Source: Pseudomonas sp. PDNC002 (GTDB lineage: Bacteria; Pseudomonadota; Gammaproteobacteria; Pseudomonadales; Pseudomonadaceae). From it: a stretch of 64,000 nt of DNA. The notes under the pieces were generated by a model. The model did no database searches and was not told the origin of the DNA. It saw nothing but the letters and a program-made list of their open reading frames with translations. A program made the translations under genes and the position numbers. Of this stretch, positions 21,533-29,768 are shown piece by piece (the first letter of the stretch is position 1; the number at the start of each line of letters is the position of its first letter). The stretch lies in the NCBI RefSeq assembly GCF_016919445.1, contig NZ_CP070356.1:131501-195500 (forward strand), read 5' to 3'.

Positions 21533-23026
21533 ATGAGCCAGCCAACCCGCGCCGAATGGGAAGCCCGCGCCAAGTCTCTGAAGATCGAGGGCCGCGCTTT
21601 TATCCAGGGCGAGTACCTCGCCGCCGCCTCCGGCGACACCTTCGATTGCATCAGCCCGGTGGATGGCCGCCTGTTGGCCAAGGTCGCCAGCTGTGACGCC
21701 GCCGATGCCGAGCGCGCCGTGCAGAGCGCCCGCGCCACCTTCGATTCTGGCGTCTGGTCGCGGGAAGCACCGGCCACCCGCAAGGCGGTGATGATCCGCT
21801 TCGCCGCCCTGCTGGAAGAACACGCAGAGGAACTGGCGCTGCTGGAAACCCTGGACATGGGCAAGCCCATCGGCGACTCGCTGAACGTCGACCTGCCGGG
21901 CGCCGCTGAGTCCCTGCGCTGGAGCGGCGAGGCTATCGACAAGGTCTACGACGAAGTGGCCGCCACCTCCCATGACCAACTTGGCCTGGTCACCCGCGAG
22001 CCGGTGGGCGTGGTTGCCGCCATCGTGCCATGGAACTTCCCGCTGATGATGGCCGCCTGGAAACTCGGCCCGGCACTGGCCACCGGCAACTCGGTGATCC
22101 TCAAGCCGTCGGAGCGCTCACCGCTCACCGCCATCCGCATCGCCCAGCTGGCCATCGACGCGGGCCTGCCGGCTGGCGTCCTGAACGTGCTGCCCGGCTA
22201 CGGCCATACCGTCGGCAAGGCCCTGGCGCTGCACATGGACGTCGATACCGCGGTGTTCACCGGCTCCACCAAGATCGCCAAGCAACTGATGGTCTATGCC
22301 GGCGAATCGAACATGAAGCGCGTCTGGCTGGAAGCTGGCGGCAAGAGCCCGAACATCGTCTTCGAAGACGCCCCGGACCTGCAGGCCGCCGCCGAAGCCG
22401 CTGCCGCCGCCATCGCCTTCAACCAGGGCGAAGTCTGCACCGCCGGCTCGCGCCTGCTGGTGCAGAAGTCGATCAAGGCGAAATTCCTGCCGCTGGTGGT
22501 CGAGGCGCTCAAAGGCTGGAAAGCCGGCCATCCGCTGGACCCGGAAACCAACGTCGGCGCCCTGGTCGATGGTCGTCAGTTGGAGCAGGTGCTGGGCTAC
22601 ATCCAGGCCGGCCAGGACGAAGGCGCGAAGATTCTCACCGGCGGCAAACGCGTGCTGGAGGAAACCGGTGGCACCTACGTCGAACCGACCCTGTTCGACG
22701 GCGTGAGCAACGCGATGAAGATCGCCCGCGAGGAAATCTTCGGCCCGGTGCTCTCGGTCATCGAGTTCGAGGACGCCGAGGAAGCCATCCGCATCGCCAA
22801 CGACACCCCGTACGGGCTGGCCGCAGCGGTGTGGACGCGCGACATCTCCAAGGCCCACCTCACCGCTCGTGCCCTGCGCGCCGGCAGCGTGTGGGTGAAC
22901 ATGTACGACGGCGGCGACATGACCGCGCCCTTCGGTGGCTTCAAGCAGTCGGGCAACGGTCGCGACAAGTCGCTGCACGCCTTCGACAAGTACACCGAGC
23001 TGAAGGCGACCTGGATCAAGCTGTAA
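21533..23026 (+). CDS. NAD(P)+-dependent aldehyde dehydrogenase (gamma-glutamyl-aminobutyraldehyde type)
   Basis: A 497-residue, full-length aldehyde dehydrogenase that oxidises an aldehyde to its acid. The nucleotide-binding segment is PWNFPLMMAAWKLGPAL and FTGSTKIAKQL. The catalytic Glu is in WLEAGGKSPN and the catalytic Cys in NQGEVCTAGSR. The closest type by eye is PuuC/KauB (PauC), which oxidises aldehydes from polyamine and 4-aminobutyrate routes. GAGGAG precedes the ATG. The permease gene follows by 130 bases and the GntR regulator is divergent. Exact substrate is inferred from context only. Confidence 0.88.
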   Translation: MSQPTRAEWEARAKSLKIEGRAFIQGEYLAAASGDTFDCISPVDGRLLAKVASCDAADAERAVQSARATFDSGVWSREAPATRKAVMIRFAALLEEHAEELALLETLDMGKPIGDSLNVDLPGAAESLRWSGEAIDKVYDEVAATSHDQLGLVTREPVGVVAAIVPWNFPLMMAAWKLGPALATGNSVILKPSERSPLTAIRIAQLAIDAGLPAGVLNVLPGYGHTVGKALALHMDVDTAVFTGSTKIAKQLMVYAGESNMKRVWLEAGGKSPNIVFEDAPDLQAAAEAAAAAIAFNQGEVCTAGSRLLVQKSIKAKFLPLVVEALKGWKAGHPLDPETNVGALVDGRQLEQVLGYIQAGQDEGAKILTGGKRVLEETGGTYVEPTLFDGVSNAMKIAREEIFGPVLSVIEFEDAEEAIRIANDTPYGLAAAVWTRDISKAHLTARALRAGSVWVNMYDGGDMTAPFGGFKQSGNGRDKSLHAFDKYTELKATWIKL

Positions 23027-23156
23027 CGCGATCCACAGCACGAGAGGTTTGGAGCAAGACGGCGCGCGGCCGATGCCGCGCGCCGAACAATAACAACAAC
23101 GCTTTCCGTTGCCCCCATTGGCTGCCAACGCGAAAACCTCAGACAGGACACCCACG

Positions 23157-24641
23157 ATGAACAGCTCGATCCAGCCAGGCGCCGCCCTGGACCGCGACGC
23201 GGAGCAACTCCGCGCGCTGGGCTACACCTCCAATTTCGAACGCAGCATGACCCTGTGGCAGAACTTCGCCCTGGGCTTCACCTACCTTTCGCCGGTGGTC
23301 GGCGTGTACACCCTGTTCGGCCTGTGCCTGGCCGCCGGCGGCCCGCCGATGTTCTGGTCCTACCTGCTGGTGGGCATCGGGCAGATGCTGGTGTGCCTGA
23401 TCTTCTGCGAAGTCGTCTCGCAGTTCCCCATCTCCGGTGGCGTCTATCCCTGGGCACGACGCCTGGTGGGCAAACGCTGGGCGTGGATGGTCGGCTGGAT
23501 TTACTCCGTGTCGCTGTGCGTGACCATCGCCGCCGTGGCCCTGGGCGCGGGCCCGTACATCGCCACACTGCTCGGCTTCGAGTCGACGCCGGTGACCAAC
23601 ACCTTCGTTGCCCTGGCGCTGACGGTGATCGCCACCCTGCTGAATCTTTCCGGCACCAAATTGCTGGCCCGCGTGGCGATGTTCGGCTTCATCTGCGAGC
23701 TGCTCGGCGCGCTGGTGATCGGCACCTACCTGCTGATCTTCGAACGTCACCAGCCGTTCTCGGTGCTGTTCAACACCTTCGACATCCGCATCGACGGCAG
23801 CTACTGGCCGGCCTTCCTCACCGCCTCGCTGGCGGGGATGTTCCTCTACTACGGCTTCGAGGCCTGCGGTGACGTCGCCGAGGAAACCCCGAACCCCAGC
23901 CGGCGCATTCCCAAGGCCATGCGCATGACCATCTGGATCGGCGGTGGCGCAGCCATCTTCGCCGCCCTGGCGCTGATCCTCGCGGTACCGGACATGGCGG
24001 CGGTGATCTCCGGCGCCGACAAGGACCCGATGACCACCATCCTCGACAACGCCTTCGGCGTGACCGGCGCGCGCCTGGTGATGGCCGTGATCATCGTCTC
24101 CTTCGTCTCCTGCGTACTCAGCCTGCAGGCCGCCGCCAGCCGCCTGCTGTACTCCTACGCCCGCGACGAGATGGTGATGGGCAGCGGCCTGCTCAAGCGC
24201 CTGTCGCCCAACACCCACGTACCGGTCGCCGCGCTGATCGCTTGCGGCGTGATCCCCAGCGTCATCGTCTGCGCCGGCTTCTACCTGCAGAACGCCATCG
24301 CCATGGTGGTCAGCTTCGCTGCCATCGGCATCTACCTGTCGTTCCAGATGATCGTCGGCGGCGCCCTGTTCGCCCGCCTGCGCGGCTGGAAGCCGAGCGG
24401 CGCCTTCACCCTGGGCAACTGGGGCTGGATCGTGAACATCCTGGCGCTGACCTATGGCGTGCTGGCGATCATCAACATGTCCTGGCCGCGCACGCCGGAT
24501 GCGCCCTGGTACCTGAACTACGGGATCATCCTGGTGGGCGGCATCGTGATCGTACTGGGCCTGGCCTACATGGCCTTGTTCCGCCCCTTCGACAAGGGCA
24601 CCGCTCCCCATGGGGATGCGTGGAAGCTGCATCAGCAATAA
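23157..24641 (+). CDS. APC-family amino acid / amine permease
   Basis: A 494-residue inner-membrane transporter with about 12 hydrophobic segments. The first helix carries the family signature FALGFTYLSPVVGVYTLFG; GGVYPWARRLVGKRW and FEACGDVAEETPNPSRRIPK are typical of the amino acid-choline transporter branch. It should import an amino acid or amine by coupling to an ion gradient. AGGA lies 8 bases before ATG 23157. It forms an apparent operon with the aldehyde dehydrogenase and ends at a strong terminator. Confidence 0.88.
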   Translation: MNSSIQPGAALDRDAEQLRALGYTSNFERSMTLWQNFALGFTYLSPVVGVYTLFGLCLAAGGPPMFWSYLLVGIGQMLVCLIFCEVVSQFPISGGVYPWARRLVGKRWAWMVGWIYSVSLCVTIAAVALGAGPYIATLLGFESTPVTNTFVALALTVIATLLNLSGTKLLARVAMFGFICELLGALVIGTYLLIFERHQPFSVLFNTFDIRIDGSYWPAFLTASLAGMFLYYGFEACGDVAEETPNPSRRIPKAMRMTIWIGGGAAIFAALALILAVPDMAAVISGADKDPMTTILDNAFGVTGARLVMAVIIVSFVSCVLSLQAAASRLLYSYARDEMVMGSGLLKRLSPNTHVPVAALIACGVIPSVIVCAGFYLQNAIAMVVSFAAIGIYLSFQMIVGGALFARLRGWKPSGAFTLGNWGWIVNILALTYGVLAIINMSWPRTPDAPWYLNYGIILVGGIVIVLGLAYMALFRPFDKGTAPHGDAWKLHQQ

Positions 24642-24659
24642 GCGTTGAAGCGAAACGAA

Positions 24660-24687
24660 AACGCCCGGCAGGATGCCGGGCGTTTTT
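24660..24687. terminator. Bidirectional terminator
   Basis: AACGCCCGGCA (24660-24670) pairs with TGCCGGGCGTT (24674-24684) and is followed by more T. It has T runs on both strands, so it can end both the permease transcript and the convergent polysaccharide operon. Confidence 0.85.
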
Positions 24688-24714
24688 CCATGAGCGTGCA
24701 TTCGTCTCTGGGGG

Positions 24715-25824
24715 TCAGAGCCGTACCACCTTTGCGTACATCTCGGTATAGGCCTCACCCATTCCGCGAGCGGTAAATGTGTTGAGAAAACGCGACCGTG
24801 CTGCCTGCCCGTAGCGCTCAGCCAACTCGGGGTCATCCCACAGGGTTTGCATCGCCTGGCGCAATGCCAACGCATTGGCTGGCGGCACCACGATGCCAGT
24901 TTCGGCATGCCGGTTGATAAAGCTGGTGCCAGTACCAATCTCGCTGCAGATCAGCGGCTTGCCCATCATGGCCCCTTCCAGCAAGCCGATACCGAACGCC
25001 TCCGAGCGCAAGTGCGAAGGGAAGATGACTCCGTAGCAGGCGGACATCAGGTTGATCTTCTCCTGCTCATCGACCTGCCCCAGGAAATGCACGTTACGCA
25101 GACCGCTTTCCGCGGCCAGCTGCATCAGTTGGCGCTCCATCGGCCCGGCGCCGACAATGAGCAGGGGCCAGGGAGCGTCCCTCATCGCGTCGAGCAGATA
25201 GTGCAGCCCCTTGTAGTAACGCAGCACACCGACGAACAGGTAGAAGCGCTCGCCGTATCGCTGGCGTAACTCCGCGACATGGGTGGGATCAGGACGCGGG
25301 TAGAGGTCCTGTTCCAGTCCGATCGGAATCGAGCAGGCCCTGTCTGCATGACGACGGAGCACGGCGGAGCTTTGCAGATAGTTCGGGCTGGTGGCGACGA
25401 TTGCATCCACCCGCCCGAGAAACGCATGCATCAGCGGCCGATAGAGCTGCAGCAGGACCTTCTGTCGCACGATGTCCGAGTGATACGTCACCACGCTGGG
25501 CTTTCCTCGACCTTCGAGCAGATGGACGAGGTCCATGAATGGCCAGGGAAAATGGTAGTGAATGACGTCCGCCTGCTCGGCGAGCTGCGCGAACGCTCCC
25601 AGAGCAGACCAGGAGAAGCCGGTGGACGCGATCTGCAGGTCCTGCTTGGCCTGCACCAGTCGGAAACTGGAGGTCGTCACCGGCTTCATCGGCTCCCTGG
25701 CCAACGAAAGCACCGTGTTCTCGCATCCCTGGAGAGCCGTTGCGCGAGTCAGATGCCGAATGAACATCTCGACCCCGCCGTACTGCTCCGGGCCGAAGGT
25801 CTTGTAGAAGTGCAGGACCTTCAT
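24715..25824 (-). CDS. Glycosyltransferase, GT4 type
   Basis: A 369-residue retaining glycosyltransferase with the GT-B fold. The N-terminal half has FGPEQYGGVEMFIRHLTRAT and DVIHYHFPWPFMDLVH. The C-terminal nucleotide-sugar domain has LFVGVLRYYKGLHYLLDAM and the E-x7-E-like HLRSEAFGIGLLEGAMMGKP. It would add a hexose to a growing lipid-linked glycan in the cytoplasm. It is the last gene of the leftward operon that begins with wzm. It resembles WbpZ-like enzymes of pseudomonads in general, but orthology is not established. Confidence 0.85.
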   Translation of the reverse strand: MKVLHFYKTFGPEQYGGVEMFIRHLTRATALQGCENTVLSLAREPMKPVTTSSFRLVQAKQDLQIASTGFSWSALGAFAQLAEQADVIHYHFPWPFMDLVHLLEGRGKPSVVTYHSDIVRQKVLLQLYRPLMHAFLGRVDAIVATSPNYLQSSAVLRRHADRACSIPIGLEQDLYPRPDPTHVAELRQRYGERFYLFVGVLRYYKGLHYLLDAMRDAPWPLLIVGAGPMERQLMQLAAESGLRNVHFLGQVDEQEKINLMSACYGVIFPSHLRSEAFGIGLLEGAMMGKPLICSEIGTGTSFINRHAETGIVVPPANALALRQAMQTLWDDPELAERYGQAARSRFLNTFTARGMGEAYTEMYAKVVRL

Positions 25825-25846
25825 GACGGGAGGGAGCCGGTCAGCA

Positions 25847-26269
25847 TCAGGCGCCTGCCGTCAGTGGAACCCACAGGCCATCGAGGTTCTGGATCGGGCA
25901 CTGATCATTGAAATCACTGGCGTCCGTACGCTCCGCAGTCATTCCCACAGCGCCATCGGTCGACTTCCTGAAGGTGATCAGGCCGCAGTTCTGGATACGC
26001 ACGCTCAGCGGGTTTACATCCGGGAACTTGCCCGGCTCAACGGTGAAGCCCGGATAGCCGCTGATGACTTTGCTCACTTTGCCAACGACACGGTGAAGCT
26101 CGAGGCGGGTTTCACCGTTCTCCAGCTGATTGAAGCGCAAGTACTGGCCATTCTGCGTGGGAACGCTGGCCACCTTCGGCTGGGCTGGGGTTTGCACCGG
26201 CGCGTCGGCCGGTTTGTCACATCCAGCCAGTACCAGCAAGGCAATACCCGCGACGAACAGTTTGTTCAT
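25847..26269 (-). CDS. Putative lipoprotein
   Basis: A 140-residue protein with a lipoprotein signal (MNKLFVAGIALLVLAGC, lipobox Leu-Ala-Gly-Cys with Cys17). The mature part starts with a Pro/Ala linker and continues as a small beta-rich domain (YLRFNQLENGETRLELHRVV) with two further Cys. It lies within the polysaccharide operon, so it could help glycan assembly or anchoring in the envelope. No family recognised. Confidence 0.65.
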   Translation of the reverse strand: MNKLFVAGIALLVLAGCDKPADAPVQTPAQPKVASVPTQNGQYLRFNQLENGETRLELHRVVGKVSKVISGYPGFTVEPGKFPDVNPLSVRIQNCGLITFRKSTDGAVGMTAERTDASDFNDQCPIQNLDGLWVPLTAGA

Positions 26270-26322
26270 TAAGAAATACTCCTGAGGAGGTTACATTTGC
26301 GTTGAGAAAGCAGTGCGAAGTT

Positions 26323-27327
26323 TCAGGCGCGCCACGCGCCGGTCAACCGGCGATAGAGCTGGCGCGCATGCAGCGCGAGGTCCGAGGAAAGAGAGAAGAG
26401 CAGCAGCGAGGCAATCGAGACGAGCCAACGACGGCGGAACCAGCAGAACAGGTATTTATTCGCCAGTAGTTGTGCGTAGCGCAGTGCCTTTTGCCGTGGC
26501 GCTCTCCTGTCGCGCAGTGCCCTCTGCTCGGCCGCCGTCATGACCGACTCGGGTGCGTACGGCCGACTGAGGAATCTTTTCGGAGGCGTAATGGCCAGGC
26601 AGTGCCAGTCATGGATCTCGAAGTTCTCCACCAGGAGATCCTCCCAAGCGCTGAACAATGCGAAGCTGGTATAGGAGATATGTGGCAGATCGAGGTCGAG
26701 GCCATTCTTCTGCGCGAAGCGCAGGAATATCGCCTGCTCCGGCAACAGACGGAACGAGGTGTAGCCCTGGAAAGTACCAATGGGATTGATGCGTGGACCG
26801 CCCTTCAGGTAGAGAAACTCGGCCGGAAGAGTCCCGATGTTCCAGAGTTTGCGCAGGTCGCTGGTCCGCCCGAACTGCAGGGTGTCGGTGAGATGGAACA
26901 GATAGGACAAGCGCATTGGATTACGCAGAAACAGGCTGGAAACACCAATGCGCTCGCCGAACAGAACTGCCTCAGCTCCATCCCCCATCAGTGCGAGGAC
27001 ACGATCTCCTTGCACGAGGTGGTCGGTACGCAACTTCATGCAGTACTCACGCTCGGCAAGGGCGAGCCCATTAACCATGGTCGCGATTAGCTTGTTGACG
27101 TTGTTGGGGTTGCCATTGACGTCATCGAAATGGACCACTGAGTCATCCACCATAAACTGGACGCCTGCGTAGTCGGGGGGTTCCCCCGCGTCAGTGGTGG
27201 AGAGGATGATCTGAGCGCGCGGCAAATGCTTGCGGACAGAGGCGATGGCGCGGCCGGCAATATCCACGCCCCCTTCTCGCAACGGTCCCTGAAGCAGGAC
27301 AGTCAATTGGCTGGAGTCGATCGTCAT
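26323..27327 (-). CDS. WavE-like LPS/glycan synthesis protein
   Basis: A 334-residue protein resembling the WavE family of lipopolysaccharide synthesis proteins: SQLTVLLQGPLREGGVDIAG, SVRKHLPRAQIILSTTDAGE, VNKLIATMVNGLALAEREYC and MKLRTDHLVQGDRVL. The Asp residues in RTD may hold the metal of a GT-A-like glycosyltransferase. ATG 27327 overlaps the stop of the GMC gene (ATGA), so it is coupled to it. The C-terminus has a hydrophobic stretch that may anchor it to the membrane. Confidence 0.65.
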   Translation of the reverse strand: MTIDSSQLTVLLQGPLREGGVDIAGRAIASVRKHLPRAQIILSTTDAGEPPDYAGVQFMVDDSVVHFDDVNGNPNNVNKLIATMVNGLALAEREYCMKLRTDHLVQGDRVLALMGDGAEAVLFGERIGVSSLFLRNPMRLSYLFHLTDTLQFGRTSDLRKLWNIGTLPAEFLYLKGGPRINPIGTFQGYTSFRLLPEQAIFLRFAQKNGLDLDLPHISYTSFALFSAWEDLLVENFEIHDWHCLAITPPKRFLSRPYAPESVMTAAEQRALRDRRAPRQKALRYAQLLANKYLFCWFRRRWLVSIASLLLFSLSSDLALHARQLYRRLTGAWRA

Positions 27328-28802
27328 GGCTTGCCGTTGAGTTTTTCCGCCAGCATCAGCCCCAGAGCCACTACCGTCACCGTAGGGTTGCGCGAGCCAC
27401 ACCGCGGAAACAGCGACGAGCCGGCCACGTAGACATTGGCACTGCCCTTAAGACGGAAGTCGGGATCGACAACGCCGTTGTCGCCATCCGCCATGTTCAG
27501 CATGCCCACCAGATGGTGAGTGCCAAAGGCATTGTGATAATGCCGCCGCTCGGCTGCGCGCACGGGTATGACACCCAAGGTTTCCATCTTCGAATAGAGC
27601 GTCTCGATCACCTTGTCATAGAGGTGCTTGTTGCCGTGATAGCCATCGGTATCCATGTGCACACCATCGGCTTCGTAGAACAACGAAACGTCCCACTCGG
27701 GTGGAATTTCCAGTAGCACGTAGAGACTCAGAGTCCCGGACAGATCTGCGACCGCCTCTCCCACGGACCAATCATTGAGTTTGGTCAGATTCAACGAACC
27801 GGCCAATGCTGCATCTCCAGGCGGAGTCATCAGACCTAGCGTGGTGTACTCGATGCCATCCTGTTCGCCGGAGAGTTCCGGAATGACGACCTGTGCGGCC
27901 GTGTTGACCTGGTAGAACGGAATCTTCGCGCCTGGTAGGTGGCAAGCGAGCTCGGCCACGGCATGGTCCTGATAGTAGTGCCCCATGAACTCCTGAGGCA
28001 CGCCTGGCGGCAGGTTGCTCCGCCAGAGCAACTTGAGCGACTCAACGCCATGTGCCGCCACCACCACTCGATCAAAGCGAATGGTCAACGGTCCTTTGGG
28101 CGTGTGGCAGACAGCTGCTACCGCCTTCTCGCCCTCGAAATGCAGGCGCTCGACCAGCACCTCGTTGAGCACCTCGACGTCATTGCGTATGTGCAGCGAG
28201 CGGGTCTTGGCATCCATGGGGCAGAGCTCGCAATCTCCGGCGCCCATGCATACGCCTTGTCCCTGCGTATTCTCTACGGACAGGTTATGCGCTTGCGCCC
28301 CGATATACGCCTGAGGGAAATAGCCCTCCAGCGCCTGGTGCCAGTGACTGACGCCTTTGATGGCGCTGAGCGGATTGCGCCCATCCGGATCGCGCGGATC
28401 AGCACTGATGCGCAGGAGTTGTTCGGCCTCCCGGTAGTAGGGCTCGATTACCTGGTAGTCAAAGGGCCAACGGAAGGAACCCGCATCACGTGAAAATACG
28501 TTGGCGCTCAGCCGGAAACTCAACCCTCCCCAATGGTTGGAACAGCCACCATCGACCAGAATGTAGTCCGAGGCGCAGTCGGCTGGTAGCTCCTCTGGTG
28601 TATTGAACGCATGCTTGGAGACATAGGAGCGACGAATCAGCGCGTCGTGCCGATCATCCGCCTGCATCTGCATGAAGCGCTGGCGGCGCTCGAAGATGTT
28701 GAACTTCTCGCCACGCTCGACGAGCAGGCACGGCCCTTTCAGGTCTCGTGCCACGGTGCGCCCGGCGAAGCCATTGCCGATGATAAGTGTCTCGACGAAC
28801 AT
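27324..28802 (-). CDS. GMC-family FAD-dependent oxidoreductase
   Basis: A 492-residue flavoprotein. The FAD-binding Gly motif is LIIGNGFAGRTVA at the N-terminus, and the C-terminal GMC signature is NVYVAGSSLFPRCGSRNPTV. His and Asn residues of the active site fit YHNAFGTHHLVGML. CMGAGDCELCPMDAK (about 190-204) adds a Cys-rich insert seen in some sugar-alcohol and gluconate dehydrogenases. It is coupled by overlap to the small membrane protein before it and the WavE-like gene after it. An oxidoreductase inside a Wzm/Wzt operon suggests oxidation of a glycan residue. Substrate unknown. Confidence 0.8.
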   Translation of the reverse strand: MFVETLIIGNGFAGRTVARDLKGPCLLVERGEKFNIFERRQRFMQMQADDRHDALIRRSYVSKHAFNTPEELPADCASDYILVDGGCSNHWGGLSFRLSANVFSRDAGSFRWPFDYQVIEPYYREAEQLLRISADPRDPDGRNPLSAIKGVSHWHQALEGYFPQAYIGAQAHNLSVENTQGQGVCMGAGDCELCPMDAKTRSLHIRNDVEVLNEVLVERLHFEGEKAVAAVCHTPKGPLTIRFDRVVVAAHGVESLKLLWRSNLPPGVPQEFMGHYYQDHAVAELACHLPGAKIPFYQVNTAAQVVIPELSGEQDGIEYTTLGLMTPPGDAALAGSLNLTKLNDWSVGEAVADLSGTLSLYVLLEIPPEWDVSLFYEADGVHMDTDGYHGNKHLYDKVIETLYSKMETLGVIPVRAAERRHYHNAFGTHHLVGMLNMADGDNGVVDPDFRLKGSANVYVAGSSLFPRCGSRNPTVTVVALGLMLAEKLNGKP

Positions 28803-29119
28803 CAACCGGCCACCCTGTAGAAGCCCGGCGTCCCAAGGGATCGCTCGTAGGGATCGACCACAAACAACGCTCGGTTGTGATGGACAAGCCCATTCACCAG
28901 GGCCATACGGTCGTCATCCGTCAATTGGCGCGAATACAGCTTGAGCAGCAGCTCGGTGGGCAGATGATGGAACTTCACCGAGCTATTGCGTGCAAGGAAG
29001 GCCTGGAAATCGAGTTTCTGCGCTTCGGAGCGCTGACCGAACATCAACCCGGTCAGGCCTCCACCCGCCCCCAATAGGACGCCAACGCCAACACCGAGAA
29101 CAAGGTTTCTGCGCTTCAT
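28802..29119 (-). CDS. Small membrane-anchored partner of the GMC oxidoreductase
   Basis: A 105-residue protein starting MKRRNLVLGVGVGVLLGAGG, a twin-arginine-like or uncleaved signal-anchor segment. The rest is a small helical domain (FQAFLARNSSVKFHHLPTEL, then DDDRMALVNGLVHHNRALFV). Its stop overlaps the GMC start (TGATG). Small subunits of this size accompany GMC dehydrogenases such as gluconate dehydrogenase, so a similar pairing is plausible. That is inference from position. Confidence 0.6.
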   Translation of the reverse strand: MKRRNLVLGVGVGVLLGAGGGLTGLMFGQRSEAQKLDFQAFLARNSSVKFHHLPTELLLKLYSRQLTDDDRMALVNGLVHHNRALFVVDPYERSLGTPGFYRVAG

Positions 29120-29150
29120 GCCATCGCCCCCGACTTGCCAAGGCACAGAG

Positions 29151-29768
29151 TCATGCCTTCACCTGGATCAGTCTTTCGTAGAAGAAGCGGATCAGTTGGC
29201 GAAGCTTGGATATCGGCCACGCAATCAGCGGTGAGCTCATGTACATCTTCTCCACCACGGTGGAGATCAGGAACAGGCTGAACCGACTGGCATCTTCCTT
29301 GGCGTTGAAGGTTCCAGGGGTGTTGTTGAACATATCGTTCACCTGGCGCCCAATGAAGCCGAGATAAAGACGGGGAGCCAGCAATACCAGACTCTTGCCC
29401 TGCAGACCTCGGAACAGGAACGTGAAAGTAGCCAGCTTGCGGATGAAGTCCTTGATCACGGCCCTTTGGTGCAGCCCCAGATCGATGACCAGGTAGGACT
29501 CTCCAGCAGCCCGAAGCTTGTCGGCGATCACTGTCGCATCAGCGATGAACTCGCCGTTGGCAACACTACCTCTGGCGTGCAGGAAATCGTCGAGTTCGAA
29601 ACTTCGCAGCGATGCCGAGGGGCCCTTCTCGTCGACTCGCCACTGGCGTTCATCGATGACAACGACTGGTGTGAGCATCGAGCTCTCCAACTCGATCCGC
29701 GACAAGTAATCGACAACAGAAGGCAACTGTCCCTGGGCAGCCTCCTGAGAAATCAGGAATATTCTCAT
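29151..29768 (-). CDS. Hypothetical protein of the polysaccharide operon
   Basis: A 205-residue protein (MRIFLISQEAAQGQLPSVVD, then ESYLVIDLGLHQRAVIKDFI and FRGLQGKSLVLLAPRLYLGF). The C-terminus is basic and amphipathic (AWPISKLRQLIRFFYERLIQ), which may associate with the membrane. The ATG overlaps the preceding stop (ATGA). It could be a glycan-modifying enzyme, but I recognise no motif. Confidence 0.6.
   Translation of the reverse strand: MRIFLISQEAAQGQLPSVVDYLSRIELESSMLTPVVVIDERQWRVDEKGPSASLRSFELDDFLHARGSVANGEFIADATVIADKLRAAGESYLVIDLGLHQRAVIKDFIRKLATFTFLFRGLQGKSLVLLAPRLYLGFIGRQVNDMFNNTPGTFNAKEDASRFSLFLISTVVEKMYMSSPLIAWPISKLRQLIRFFYERLIQVKA

Noticed and set aside
22118..23155. Minus-strand frame opposite the aldehyde dehydrogenase
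   Set aside because: Antisense shadow of a gene with intact catalytic motifs.
23139..24938. 599-codon minus-strand frame opposite the APC permease
   Set aside because: Antisense shadow; it also runs through the strong bidirectional terminator at 24660.
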